A stretch of 64,000 nucleotides of DNA from Trachythela sp. YZ-2020 (GCA_016169945.1 JADLSH010000155.1:2115501-2179500), one strand, 5' to 3'; positions 1 to 12,087 are shown, counted from the stretch's first letter. Made by a program: numbers and translations. Notes: generated from the letters alone by a model not told the origin.

Positions 1-38
1 ATTTGTTGATTTGTGAGCTCCAATAAACTCAATAATAT

Positions 39-208
39 TTATTCTCTTGCCTTTTTCTTCAGTTCACCAAGCACGTCATCGCTTTTGTTATTGACTTTCC
101 TTCTGGTGGTAGAAATAGTTGAACTTGAATAGACTTTACTTGTGGTTGAAGAAAAAGATGAACTTGGATCCACTTTACCTGTGGTTGGAGAAAAATGTGA
201 ACTTGGAT
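39..208 (-). CDS. Exon 2 of a secreted glycoprotein gene: Ser/Thr-rich tail
   Basis: This is the last coding exon of the gene whose first exon lies at 831-1326. The acceptor AG is read from positions 209-210. The exon opens with two bases that complete a phase-1 codon left by exon 1, so the join gives an in-frame Lys-Asp-Pro. It encodes 55 further residues and a stop at 39-41. The first half is a degenerate Ser/Thr-rich repeat (units like VDPSSSFSSTTSK), the second half is basic and ends in ELKKKARE. The Ser/Thr-rich stretch looks like an O-glycosylated stalk; no membrane anchor is visible. Phase matching and the open frame are what support the exon; no homologue is recognised. Confidence 0.5.
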
Positions 209-239
209 CTAAACAAATGGGTAAGTTTATTTAAGCAAA

Positions 240-740
240 GGGAATTAACTATTATTTAAGTATTATTTTCCTATTTGCCAATCTGTTTTTCTTTTTTGAA
301 CAACGACAACTTCTTATCTTAACTTACTTTTTGTGCTGACGTTGGAGGCTGTATATGGTGGTGGAATATCGCAGCGTACGAAAACTAAGGTTCTAGTTTT
401 GGAACATATATTCGGTGAATCATATGTTGTAACATAGCAATATGTGATGTTTACTGCACGTTTCAACAGGCGTGAATAAAATGTTATGAAACAAACAGTT
501 CAGTGTCTACCACATGAATATAACGAACCGTTCAGTATTGGGCATTGTGGTAGGAACAGTAGAATAGTAGGCACATCAGTGCTTGTGTTTATAACCCCAT
601 TGAAGGTAGAATTTAATTTGTGCCACTTATTTTTGCCCAAGGTCTCGTTACGTAATGAAGCTGGAACGTTTGTTAGAGTAGGGGGGAACTAGGTGAAATT
701 TACACATTTCTGCCACATAGGTTGTGCGTTTAAGTATTAT
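240..740 (-). pseudogene. Decayed duplicate of exon 1 inside the gene's own intron
   Basis: This stretch is a diverged tandem copy of about 740-1215, in the same orientation, and lies in the intron between the two coding exons. The donor-like GTAAGT is kept. However, a small deletion next to the ACC TA codons creates an in-frame TAG, further stops follow, and the signal-peptide end is missing. It therefore cannot encode the protein. It could be a dead alternative exon or simply a local duplication. Confidence 0.6.
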
Positions 741-830
741 TTTCCTATTTGCCAATCTGTTTTTCTTTTTTGAACAACGACAACATCTTATCCTGCGCTA
801 GTCGCGCAAATACACGTCCCCATAACTTAC

Positions 831-1326
831 CTTTTGTGCTGACGTTGGAGGCTGTATATTGTGGTGGACCAGTATTATCCCAGCGTACATAAACCACGGT
901 TTTATTTTTGGGACATATTATCTGCGGTATATGTGATCGAAAGTTATTGCAATATGTGATGTTTACTGCACGTTCAAACAGGCGTGAATAAAATTCTATG
1001 AAACAAACAGTTACGTGTCCACCACATGAATAGAACGAACTGTTCTGTATTGGGCACTGTGTTCCACTTACATTAGTAGGCACATCAGTCGTGATGTTTA
1101 CACTCCCATTGAAAGTAGAATTATATCTGTACCATTTATTTTTTCCCATGGTCTCGTTACGTAATGAAGCTGAAAGTTTTGTTAGAGTAGGGGGGAACTC
1201 TGTGACATAGGTGAAATTTAAACATTTCTGCAACATACGTTGTGCGTTTGCTAGAGGTGTTTTCTCCTCAATAAATATTAAAGGCATGAAGACGAGGACC
1301 AGAAGGAGTCGTTTTATTGCAGCCAT
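831..1326 (-). CDS. Exon 1 of a secreted, heavily N-glycosylated protein (unknown family)
   Basis: The ATG at 1326 opens a 165-codon exon. It starts with a signal peptide: basic MAAIKR, a hydrophobic core LLLVLVFMPLIF, and a plausible cleavage after ANA near residue 28. The mature part has about ten N-glycosylation sequons (NFT, NET, NST, NGS, NIT, NVS, NSS, NKT) and six cysteines, suggesting a small disulfide-bonded extracellular domain. A strong donor (AAAG|GTAAGT on the - strand) ends the exon at 831. The frame stays open past the donor, but those residues look like intron read-through. Splicing to 39-208 gives about 221 residues. I do not recognise the fold. A secreted or cell-surface role is inferred from the signal peptide and glycosylation only. 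Confidence 0.55.
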
Positions 1327-2596
1327 TCCTGTTGGTTATGATGGACGATGGTTGACGTTCTTGCTTGATTGGATACCAACTCTTTAAAGTTATTATCTTA
1401 ACGTTTTTGATTCTTGATTGTTTAACTTCTCAGTCATTCAGTCTTGATTCTTCAAATTTCAGAGCACGTTTGCCAAGAAAAATCCGTTAGGACCCTGTTT
1501 CAGTTGAATCCAGTCGTTGATATATCACAAGCTTCGGTATAATGACCGGTGCATACAGGAGGAACTATGTCTGCGGCAAAGAACCCTGTATAGAAGACTT
1601 TGGAATATACCAACGTTAGTCGAATCTTTTCGATGAGCCAAGAAATTTCGATCACTTGGGACAAGCTCTCCTCCTTCTTCTGTTTTTGAAACTTCAAAAA
1701 TGCAGAACGAACTGATGTTTCGAAAAGCTTCTCTGTTGGAACAGGTGTTGCACTTTAAGAGTTGTATAGAATGTTTTCCTCGATATCACTACTCTTCAGT
1801 GCTATGAATTTGAAACTTCTGTTGTATATAAACAACAGCAAAATCAGTGAATGTAATGAATGCACTGACGTTTGGTTTTGACTATTAGCGATGTTTTTTT
1901 CAAAACGAAAACTGATAATGTTGACGGTTAATAGCCAAAGTTAGTTAATCTTAGCGTTGCTTGGAATAACTTTACATTAAGTAAGTAAAAACAGCTGCAG
2001 AAAGAATTAAAAATGGGTGCCTACTTTGTTAAGTCTATCATGCGTGAAGACAGGTTTTAAGGGCTTGACCTGAAATCCAAACACAGACGTATAGTCACTT
2101 CCTTTGGAAATGATTATCCAGTAACAGGACAGCATGCATGACGTTCATTAGCATGTGTTTACTTCTTTTTGGAAAGATAAGAACCCTAACGTCACCGCTG
2201 TCTTGGCAATGACAAACAAAGGTGATTTTGGTGCTCAAACTCGTCCCGTTTTGTACGCGTCGCTGCGCAACGAGTAGTGTACGGTATTCTAACTTACACT
2301 TGAATAACTTATCTTCATATAAGGATGTTATGGTCATAAGAATTCACACGCACGTTTCATATAGTAATGTTGACAGTGTTCTAATTGTAGCCCACGCGTA
2401 TGAGGAGCTGACTGTCGGTCACTCTTCATAATGATGGCGGTGTGTCATTGCTAAGAGACGAGCAAATGTTGTGCATTGGCCCAAGTCACGTCCACGATAT
2501 ATTATGGTTACAATTCATCGGCTGTGTGGAAAATTTTGCCCGTTCTATTAATTAGGAATTGTTTGTTTGTTTCGTACTTCAAAGTAAAATAATGGG
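1327..2596. other. No gene recognised; upstream flank of the glycoprotein gene
   Basis: AT-rich sequence with only short unsupported open frames. It would hold the promoter and 5' UTR of the - strand gene ending at 1326. No clear core promoter motif or repeat structure was seen. Confidence 0.4.
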
Positions 2597-4570
2597 GATG
2601 CGTGACCTGCATGATAAATCCAAGATGGCCGCCATTCAGGGCAAAAAGACTATAAACTCTACGGGGAAATCCATATTTTTTGCATTTTGCGTCGTCCCAG
2701 TGTTTCGAATTCACTTCGATCAAAATTTTTGGCAATAACTACTTATCGTGAAGGTTTTAGACGCAAACTGGACAGCTGGGGATGAATTCCTGTAAAAATA
2801 TCGCTCGCCGAAATTTGTACGAAATCGTCACTTGGTCAGTTTGAGTGAATTACTCTGGTTTAGAGTATTTTATAAAGGACATTTGTGGTTTTCAAGACCA
2901 AAGGCGTATACCTTGAAGGTTTTGGATGCAGAATGGACCGTTTGGGATGAATTATATTAAAATATCGCTCGCCGAAGCTTGACATGAAAATGTCACTTGC
3001 TCAGCTCGAGTCATTTACTGCAGACAAGTACTTTAAATATACTTGGTTTAATACATTTAGTCATTAGATATTTTGAGGAATATTCGGAACATTACTTAGA
3101 GGATAAAAGTAATGTCTGTAACAGGCTTTACTTGCTGAGACGACTGGGATTACAAAAAGCAATAAAAATAGCAATTAAAATTGGGAATGGAAAATGAGAT
3201 TATGGTCCCTCCCCCACCTCTTACAACTTTCTTCTTTCCCCAGTTTTTGTTTCCTTTTATAGTATTTTTGGGGCTCACTTAAATCTGGGGCTCATCGAGC
3301 AATTCCTCCTGGGCAGCCTTGGAAAATATAGCTTACTAAATGTCGTGTTAAAAAGAACCATAAATAGAAAACACTAACATATTGCTAATCTGGACATTCA
3401 TTCTCACTAGATGACATGTCAAGAAATTTAGTTTTGGACATGCATTTTATTGAGGTTCAACAAAGTAGGAATATTTGCCATTAATTACTTGAAGGATTAA
3501 TATATTTTTACTATAGACGTGATAATTAATAGTAGTATAACAATGTACAGATTTCATCCAAGCATACATGAAACTGTTAAGTTTAATGAACTGAATTTAT
3601 TTTATAGAGGTTTATATTTCACGATCACCATGGAAAGTCTGGCCGATGCATACTTGATATTTTTCAGTACATGAACAGGTTGCACACTGTTACTGTATTG
3701 TTAAATGTTAAGTTAAATGTTTTAAAACAATACTGAAAATCAGAAACAACACTCAATTGCCACAATTTTGCACACTACACACTGTCACACTTGAATTTTT
3801 CCCTGCTGCATAAATGTTTCCTTGTCGAAATCTGCCATATATTACCCAGTCTGGTCTCATGATCTCCCCGGGAAAAGCCTAATCAATATAATGTTCAGAA
3901 TTCTTCCTTTCATCAGTAATGCTGTAGACCTGCCATTTCATACAGTGAGTTCAAATAGGCTGCATTGCACACATACCATGTCTGTGTGTCAAATTTTACC
4001 TCTAGGTGATATTTGGCATCAGTTAACAGTGGAAATAACTTTAAATACTGCTTTATCCTCTAAGTAATATTTCCGAATATTCCTCAAAATATCTAATGAC
4101 TAAATGTATTAAACCAAGTACATTTAAAGTACTTGTCTGCAGTTAAATGACTCGAGCTGAGCTGAGCAAGTGACATTTTCATGTCAAGCTTCGGCGAGCG
4201 ACATTTTAATATAATTCATCCCAAACGGTCCATTCTGCATCCAAAACCTTCAAGGTATACGTCTTTGGCCTTGAAAACCACAAATGTCCTTTATAAAATA
4301 CTCTAAACCAGAGTAATTCACTCAAACTGACCAAGTGACGATTTCGTACAAATTTCGGCGAGCGATATTTTTACAGGAATTCATCCCCAGCTGTCCAGTT
4401 TGCGTCTAAAACCTTCACGATAAGTATTTATTGCCAAAAAATTTTGATCGAAGTGAATTTGAAACACTGGGACGACGCAAAATGCAAAAAATATGGATTT
4501 CCCCGTAGAGTTTATAGTCTTTTTGCCCTGAATGGCGGCCATCTTGGATTTATCATGCAGGTCACGCATC
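2597..4570. repeat. Foldback repeat, copy A (about 515-bp inverted arms)
   Basis: The left arm (2597 to about 3107) reads as the reverse complement of the right arm (about 4052-4570). The outermost bases are GATGCGTGACC on the left and its complement on the right. The roughly 940-bp loop has no coding capacity. Related arms recur at 7867-8030 and 8482-8985 (copy B), where the loop lies in the opposite orientation. No target duplication was found. The short open frames in both arms are mirror readings of the same repeat, not genes. Confidence 0.75.
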
Positions 4571-4744
4571 GGCTACGTATGAGTCAGCAATCTAGGTTTA
4601 CTATATCTATGGTTTTGAGGCACAGGGAGTCCAACTAAGAACTGTGACGAGTAGGACTAAATATAGTCACAGTTATATAGCGTAGTATATTCAAATTATT
4701 GGACTTACTTGTATAAATCATAGAGCTTATATTATTGCTTCAAT

Positions 4745-5984
4745 CACAGGCATCCCAAGCTACATTGTTGATATTTAAATTTTTTTTATTAATAATTTTT
4801 TATTATTGCTGTTTGTATTTTATGGTATATTATGTGTATGTGTTATGTCTGTTATGTTATGTGCCAGAAATGGTATGATGGAATTAAATATATATTTATT
4901 ATTGATGGTTAGGGTACTTCATATTAGCAAATTATAGTAGACTTAATAGTCAAATATATATTGTCAAAAAATTGCTAAAATATTGTGTCAAATGTAGAAA
5001 TAAAGTTACTTACTTCTACTACAAGTTGCAATCGACTTTTCGGTGTTGACTTGGTGTGATTTTAAATCCACTTTGAGGATGGTATTCTATGTAATAGTAA
5101 GGAAAGGCAGGTAAATAGCTCCAACGAACTCGCATCGGCTTCACAAATCCTTCTCGCGTCGCATAATAATGCATCGAATCGCCAAAAAAACAACAGATCG
5201 ATAAAGCCCATTACATTTCCCATCACATTCATCGTCTTCAGCAAACACAAGAGATTTTTTGTCGGTGAAAATCCATAATTTGTTCGATTTTCTGACAATC
5301 TCAGGCTCCGTGGCTGTCGATACCCGGGGATATTCAGTTGAGAGCTTGCGAGTTCGAATTACACTCTCTATTGTTATTGGTTCATTACATTGTTGTCGCG
5401 TGAACGCGATTCGAATCAACCAATAACAATAAAGAATGTAATTCGAACTCGCGCTCAACTGAATATCCCGAGCCCCGGGTATCGACAGCCACAACCTGAG
5501 ATTGTCAGAAAATCGAACAAATTATGGTTTTCACCGACAAAAAATTGTGTTGAAGACGATGAATGTGATGGGAAATGTAATGGGCTTATGGATCTGTTGT
5601 TTTTGGCGATTCGTGCATTATTATGCGACGCGAGAAGAACTGTGAAGCCGATGCGGTTCGTTTATTGCCTTCTCCTTACTATTACATGAATACCATCCTC
5701 AAAGTGATTTAAAATCACACCAAGTCAACACCGAAAAGTCGTTGCAACTTGAGTGAAGTAAGTAACTTTTACATTTGACACAATATTTTAGCAATTTTGA
5801 CAATATATATTTGACTATTTAATTTGCTAATATGTACCCTAACCATCAATAATAATATATATTTAATTCCATCATACCATTTCTGGCACATAACATAACA
5901 GACATAACACTTACACATAATATACCATAAAATAAACAGCAATAAGGTATTAAATATCAACAATGTGAGCTTGGGATGCCTGTG
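4745..5984. mobile_element. 1240-bp near-palindromic DNA element with 7-bp target duplication
   Basis: The element starts CACAGGCATCCCAAGC and ends with the reverse complement. It is flanked by CTTCAAT at 4738-4744 and 5985-5991. The arms pair almost over the full length, with the turn near 5370. The uninterrupted site occurs in the paralogous block at about 15302-15316 (GCTTCAATTCGAAC). No transposase is encoded. The CA...TG ends with a 7-bp duplication would suit a P- or hAT-related nonautonomous element, but the superfamily is not established. A deleted relative lies at 7370-7866. Confidence 0.75.
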
Positions 5985-5991
5985 CTTCAAT

Positions 5992-6945
5992 TCGAACAAT
6001 GATTCAAAACGAAAATATTGCATCATTTGCATGGCGAACTATTGATAATACGAAATTATTACATGACGTTTCGAGCAAACAACCGCAAGGATTGCGGGCA
6101 CTCGAGGGTGAAACACCGATCACGTGAACGTTTCGTGTGCTCCATAAGTAGCCTTTAATCTTTTTTGTGTTTTTACGATTCAGACGATATTCTATTGCAT
6201 AAACAAATATGGTCATTACCGAGAAACAGTTGATGAAACTATTTTGCAGGATTTATAACAGCAGGCATTCTTCGACGTTTTCGCGAGATGTGTTCCATAA
6301 GTAGCCTGTTCTCGCGCGAGCGAAAATTAGGAGGCGAGGCGCGAGAAAGGAGAAATGCGGGCTGCCGCAAAACTAGCTGTAAATGAGTTACGCCCACTAC
6401 AAAATTGATGCTTAATCTGATCAGTATTAAATGCGATGAACTATGCGATAATTTTTTATATATATTTTTTTTTTTTAAATAGAATGACTGACATGACTAT
6501 GACTATGACTATGCGATAAATTGACTGACATGTTACATTCACGGATCTGGTTACATTTCAAAACAATAACAATTATAACACCTATACAAGTGCGCGTTTG
6601 TCATTTGGAAGAATGCCGCAAATATACAAATATTTTGTGCTCTGAAAATATAATTAATTTCGATAGTACATCGTACGTTTCTTCGGAAAATATGTTCATT
6701 CATATTCATATTCATTTTATTAAAATATCATGAGCACTATATTAACAGTGAATTGCGATATTCTTACATAGTACATATAATTACAATTATTGCTGCGTAG
6801 CGAGCGAGCCTTAAGCGAGCGAGCGAGCAGCTGAACTAATTTGTGCGGTGGGGCTTGATTTCTCAATTTTTCTAAATGCAAAGAGATTGTGGTTATGCGC
6901 AGTAGATCACGCAGTTTAGTTAAATGCGTTCGTGACGGTCGGCGC
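5992..6945. repeat. Duplicated block, copy A
   Basis: Near-identical to about 15310-16290, including the same 70-codon open frame (6521-6733 and 15860-16072), which is a feature of the repeat and not a gene. It contains short CATGACTATGACTATG tandem units near 6490 and a CpG-rich GAGCGAGC run near 6800-6830. Confidence 0.7.
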
Positions 6946-7370
6946 ATTCTGTCGTTTTCTGTCGTATTTGACAGAAAAGTCGACAGCTTCCATGTATTCT
7001 CAAACCTGCTCGCTCGGCGAGAATAATTAATAAAATGAATATGAATATGAAGATGGTATATTTTCGGCGACGCGATGTACTATAAGCTCGATCATTTATC
7101 ATGTCATGGTCATAGTCATCTCGATCGTCTTCAACCGGTGGGCGTAACTCGTTTGCAACTTTAGTTTTGCGACGGCCCTACGACCTGCACGCACTCGCCT
7201 CCCTAATTTTCTCTGCTCGCAACATTTAAACCTCAGACGCATCTCGCAGCTGATGATCATCGTCCCGAAAACAGTTTCATCAGCTTTGTTCTCGGCTTGT
7301 CTTATGGAGCACGCAGGCGCATTCACAATCGTGTTTCCTCGGCGCACTCCATCTACTTTAACATTGTAAC
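6240..7370. repeat. Degenerate inverted repeat
   Basis: Sequence around 6290-6720 recurs in inverted, more diverged form at about 7030-7370. Matches include the ATTCATATTCATTTTATTAA motif at about 6703-6722 against 7028-7050, and the CpG-rich CGCGCGAG part. It looks like an old foldback element whose two arms have drifted apart. No coding potential is supported. Confidence 0.45.
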
Positions 7371-7866
7371 GAAGCATCCCAAGCTCATTGTTTGTTATGT
7401 CTGTTATGTTATGTACCAGAAATGGTATGATGGAATTAAATATATATTTATTATTGATGGAATATTATTGTCAAATGTGAAATAAAGTGCTACTTCTGCT
7501 ACAAGTAAATGGCTCCAACGAGAATCAGATTTTCGACAATCTCAGGCTCCGTGGCTGTCGATACGGGGATATTCGGTTGAGCTCGCGAGTTCAGATTACG
7601 CTCTTTGACTTGGCCGGTGCAAGTTGACCAATGATGTGATGGGAAATGTAATGAGCTATCGATCTGTTGTTTTTGGCGATTCGATGCATTGTGTAGGCGC
7701 GAGAAGGATTTGTGAAGCCGATGCGAGTTCGTTGGAGCTATGTTACCTGCCTTCTCACTTACTGTACATAGAATACCATCCTCAAAGTGGATTTGCTAAT
7801 ATGAAGTACCTAACCATCAATAATAAATATATATTTAATTCCATCATACCATTTCTGGCACATAAC
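7370..7866. mobile_element. Internally deleted relative of the 4745-5984 palindrome
   Basis: Segments match both arms of the element at 4745-5984 (GCATCCCAAGCT start, the TGGTATGATGGAATTAAAT stretch, the CTCAGGCTCCGTGGCTGTCG stretch) with internal deletions. At 7866 it passes directly into the left arm of foldback copy B. No target duplication is visible. Confidence 0.55.
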
Positions 7867-8985
7867 CTGAAATATCGCTCGCCGGGAAATTTGTACGAAG
7901 ATCGTCACTTGGTCAGTTTGAGTAGATTTGGATGCCCAGAATGGACCGTTTGGGATGAATTATATTAAAATGTCACTCATGAAGCTTGACATAGAAATGT
8001 CACTTGCTCCAGCTCGAGTCATTTACTGCAGATAAGAAACATTTATGCAGCAGGGAAAAATTCATAAAGTTGTGGCAATTGAGTGTTGTTTCTGATTTCC
8101 AGTGTTATTTCAAAACAAACATTTAACAATACAGTAACAGTGTGCAACCTGTTCATGTACTAGAAAAATATCAAGTATGCATCTTTGTTATACTACTATT
8201 AATTATCACGTCTATAGTAAAAATATATTAATCCTTCCAAGTAATTAATGGCAAATATTCCTACTTTGTTGAACCTCAATAAAATGCATGTCCCAAAGCT
8301 AGAATTTCTTGACGTGTCATCTGGTTCTTTTTAACTTACGACATTTAGTAAGCTATATTTCAGGAGGAATTGCTCGATGAGCCCCAGATTTAAGTGAGCC
8401 CCAAGAATACTATAGTGCTATTTTTATTGCTTTTTGTAATCCCAGTCGTCTCAACAAGTAAAGCCTGTTACAGACAGTACTTTATCCTCTAAGTAATGTT
8501 CCGAATATTCCTCAAAATATCTAATGACTAAATGTATTAAACCAAGTACATTTAAAGTACTTGTCTGCAGTAAATGACTCGAGCTGAGCAAGTGACATTT
8601 TCATGTCAAGCTTCGGCGAGCGACATTTTAATATAATTCATCCCAAACGGTCCATTCTGCATCCAAAACCTTCAAGGTATACGTCTTTGGCCTTGAAAAC
8701 CACAAATGTCCTTTATAAAATACTCTAAACCAGAGTAATTCACTCAAACTGACCAAGTGACGATTTCGTACAAATTTCGGCGAGCGATATTTTTACAGGA
8801 ATTCATCCCCAGCTGTCCAGTTTGCGTCTAAAACCTTCACGATAAGTAGTTATTGCCAAAAAATTTTGATCGAAGTGAATTCGAAACACTGGGACGACGC
8901 AAAATGCAAAAAATATGGATTTCCCCGTAGAGTTTATAGTCTTTTTGCCCTGAATGGCGGCCATCTTGGATTTATCATGCAGGTC
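7867..8985. repeat. Foldback repeat, copy B, with inverted loop
   Basis: About 7867-8030 matches the left arm of copy A (2799-3022) with an internal deletion. About 8039-8490 is the reverse complement of copy A's loop (about 3096-3822). About 8482-8985 matches copy A's right arm in the same orientation. The loop is therefore flipped relative to its arms. The P-type transposon interrupts this copy immediately after 8985. Confidence 0.7.
8978..8985. repeat. 8-bp target duplication, left of P element
   Basis: TGCAGGTC, identical to 13334-13341 and to the empty site at 4556-4563. Confidence 0.9.
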
Positions 8986-9508
8986 CATAGATATAGGAGA
9001 TATAGATCGCCGACTCCAATACTGAAGCCTAGTGACGAGGCGTGACCAAAATAAAAAATCCAAGATGGCGGAACAAGCGGGCAAAAAACTCAAGTGTCCA
9101 TAGGTACAGTATCTAAAATGGGCATTTTCGAGCACCTATTTTGGGAAATCGACAACGAGTTAAGCCGTAATTTTGGTTTTATTGGAGAAAACTATCTTTA
9201 CTTATGCCATTGAAGGACTTAGCGTGGGGTTTCTCGCTTTAGATCGTGAAATATTTTGATCGGGAGCGGTGAGTGTTTACGTTCTATTTTCGCTGTGAAT
9301 GCAAAGAAAAACTTTATCAAGACAAAGTTATAAGACGAAGATTATAATTTTTTATATCACTCGAAGGATAAATGTGCGTTTTCCGCTTATGGATCGATTT
9401 GACAGTAAAAGGGAGAAGTTATGTGCACAATTAGACCATTTATATGTCACATTTTGATTTTTTAATAACAATTGCTGTCGATTTACAATTTATTGTCCGA
9501 ATTGTAAT

Positions 9509-9990
9509 TTAATCGTTCCCAAAGAGGATAAGTTTGTTGAGTTTTTGCCTCTTTGAAGGCTTTTCACCGCGAACTACCTTTTCTGAGTATATCTTTCCAA
9601 AGCGGTGGATGAATATCTTCACGTACAGGTCTGAAATACCGTGGACGAGCGTGGTGATATGGTCATCGCGCAGATTTTCATCGAGGATGTGGCATTCTCG
9701 TGAGTGCTGCTGTAGCTCAACAAAGGTGGACGGCTTGGTCTCCTGCAGGACTTGTTGCTTCAGTTCTTGAAGGGTTTTCTTCTGCATTAGATGCCACTGG
9801 TGGAGCTTTTCTCTAAGGATTTTATCGGTGACCTGGACAACTTTCACAACCGATTGTGAAGGGACTATCAAGGCACCATAACTCTTCAGGAAATTAACTT
9901 GTTTGGACTGCTGGGAGATGTGCGGGTGTAGGAACAGTGATCTGGAACTTGGTTGCTGTCTTCGGCAACCAAGGCATCAAGACACTCAAC
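9509..9990 (-). pseudogene. P-element transposase: C-terminal part
   Basis: After the frameshift near 10020 the fragment GGYIVKQLIPSTKCVECLDA is readable (about 9980-10040). After further breaks, a 120-codon frame (9509-9871) with TKPSTFVELQQHSRECH and IHRFGKIYSEKVVRG closes the gene. The order and strand match the core upstream. The exact stop of the ancestral gene is taken as 9509. Confidence 0.6.
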
Positions 9991-10019
9991 ACATTTTGTG
10001 GATGGAATAAGCTGCTTTA

Positions 10020-11399
10020 CTATGTACCCTCCAATGTAACCATGAACATCATCACGCCATACTGGGAACTGTCGAGCAATCGCAGGATTCTCTTGTCGGG
10101 TTCCAGCTCTTTCTCTGGTCTCTCTGCGATGTTGGTGCAGTTACCTGTTGTCGGTGCTGTTATGAGATTCTTTTGCAGCAGTGTGCGTAATGCCCATTTA
10201 AATTGTAAAGCTGTTGGGTTGTTGTTCCATCCTAATCGACTTCGGATTTTGCTGAAGTACATCTCTATCTGATCCTGTGAGAACCGGTAAGTGAGAACAT
10301 AGTCAAATTTATTGTAGTTCCTTTCCAGTAGTCGTCTAGCTATAGCAATGATAGATCTTGCTGACACTGCAAATCCCAAAATAAATGTTTTTCTGGGACC
10401 ATTAACCAATTTCCCACCATCTTGATCTTCTAGTTGTTGTAGGTAGCTATTGATCTGACTAAGGTACTCTTCCAAGTCATCAATGTTTTCCAATGTTATT
10501 GGACTCTTGTAGTGCTTCCCAAACTTGCTTCTTGAATTTAAAATGTCAAAAATATTGTTAATATTCTCGACAAACTGTGAAGTTTCATCACTGTCTTGAA
10601 ACTTTGGTATACCAATTGCCTTCAAATATCTGATACCAGATGCAACTGAGTTGCTCAGTGTCTGTGCTGCCACAGCAACTTTCATCTTTATATTGTGCCA
10701 ATGAATGTGTTTGCTTTTCAATTTATTTCCTAGGTGTAAAACATCTTTCTGTGTGTTGTACAGTTCTGTGATGAGCTTCCAGAATATGGATGGTTGGCCA
10801 TTAATATAAAATATGCCTTTGTCTCCCAGGGCATTTCTTGCCAACTTTAACATGTGGCAAACATCAAGAATCACATAGAGCAGTTTGTTTGGTCTAGATG
10901 GGTGTGGAAATGATCCATCAAAAGCATTTATGTTGCATCCAAGACCTCGAGCTGTTGCTAAATTTTTGGAACAGCCATCAAATATGACAGCATGTACATC
11001 CAAGCCTGCATCGGTAAGTAGGTTGATTGATTCCTTTATTATTTGTGTTTGCGTTTTTGATGTCAATCCATTTACCAAAAAGTATGCAATCGGATGGCTC
11101 CAGGGTTGTTTCAGGCCAACTGCCATGACGACTAGCGCATTCTCTGCTGTTGTATCTTGTTTTTCTGCTACAATCTTCCCGTAGTCAACATTCCCAACAA
11201 ACTTTTTTGTCTTAGCATCCAAAAGAACATCCTTCTTTATAGACATTTCATCAACAAGCAGTACACAATCTTTGTTGTCCTCATCAAGATTGTCTTGGAG
11301 GTGGGTAATGACTTGTTTTAGGAATCCAGGCTCACAATCAATAGATGAAGCCCAAGATCTTATCGTACTAGGGGATGGAAGGTGGAATGCCTTTCGCAC
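10020..11399 (-). pseudogene. P-element transposase: DDE catalytic core
   Basis: A 459-codon frame covers the RNase H-like core of a P/THAP9-type transposase. Residues matching the catalytic triad are visible: Asp in LLVDEMSIKKD, Asp in VIFDGCSKN and Glu in DQIEMYFSKIRSRLGW. A GTP-binding-type insertion region is expected between the second and third. The frame ends at a frameshift just where the conserved YI-GGYIVKQL segment should follow (about 9980-10045, next frame). The true protein would cut and paste the element as a multimer in the nucleus. This copy is interrupted at least three times overall. Confidence 0.85.
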
Positions 11400-11840
11400 A
11401 CTGATATCCCTTTGGGCTATAAAAATGTAGTGAAATCGAAAATTGTTTTATTTTCTCTGTGTATCGTGTGCCAGCTGACTTTTCTGCATTTTTTGCTTCA
11501 TTTTTAAAAATTTCCTTCGTCAATTCTCCAAAGTTGGTTGTTAGAGCCTCACTTTGTTCTTGTGTAAGATGATCCATATGTTCAAGCTTCTTAACAAGTT
11601 TTTTAATCGTTTTTTCCTTCCTAACGTTTTTGCCACGTAGTGACCTTATTTTCTTATTCTTTTGTGTTAACTTCTTTTTTAACTGGGAAATTTCTTTTTC
11701 TGGGTGCTGGCAGTAACCATGGTGGTCGTGAGTATTAATATTCTCGGTTTTTTCTCTTTTAGGAGGGCTGGATGGTGGAGGGGTGTTGCAGATGATTTTT
11801 CGTTTCACTGGAGGTTTTCTTGGTGTGATATTCTCAGTGG
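11368..11840 (-). pseudogene. P-element transposase: basic linker and coiled coil
   Basis: This frame encodes a Pro/Lys-rich linker and then a long Lys/Glu-rich helix (SQLKKKLTQKNKKIRSLRGK) typical of the leucine-zipper-like dimerisation region behind the THAP domain in P and THAP9 proteins. It ends by sliding out of frame into the catalytic segment: the peptide SPKGYQ here should continue into VRKAFHLPS in the next frame. It is therefore the middle of one broken gene and not a separate protein. Confidence 0.65.
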
Positions 11841-11843
11841 ACT

Positions 11844-12087
11844 TTAAATGAGGAGGAATTCAAAAATAGATGGGACTGCATCAGGTGTCAGATACTTTTT
11901 GGTTGGTGTTAGGACTCTCTTCACTTCTTTGTCAATATCAAGTGCTGCCAATTCACTTACATTTGTGATGTAGTCTTCTGGTCTAAAATGTTTCTCACAA
12001 AGTACGGAATGGCTTGTTGGTTCCCAGTTTGCTCTCTTTGTGGCAACTGTCCACTTTTTGAGAAGTACAGCATTCTTTAATGGAAAT
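11844..12087 (-). pseudogene. P-element transposase exon 2: rest of THAP domain, frameshifted end
   Basis: After a TTTCAG acceptor the frame reads FPLKNAVLLKKW, then CEKHFRPEDY, which is the second half of the THAP finger (W, C, H and the HF..ED signature). The frame runs into a stop at 11844. A one-base shift at the TTC CTC CTC run would carry it into the coiled-coil segment that follows at about 11830. That break indicates a dead copy. Confidence 0.75.

Noticed and set aside
2508..2735. Short frames sharing the KHWDDAKCKKYGFPRRVYSL peptide at 2508-2735 and 4444-4638
   Set aside because: The two are mirror arms of the same foldback repeat on opposite strands; no coding evidence.
6521..6733. 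70-codon open frame found identically at 15860-16072
   Set aside because: It is part of a duplicated noncoding repeat block; identity reflects the duplication and not protein constraint.
10885..11184. 99-codon + strand frame
   Set aside because: Antisense shadow of the P-element transposase core.
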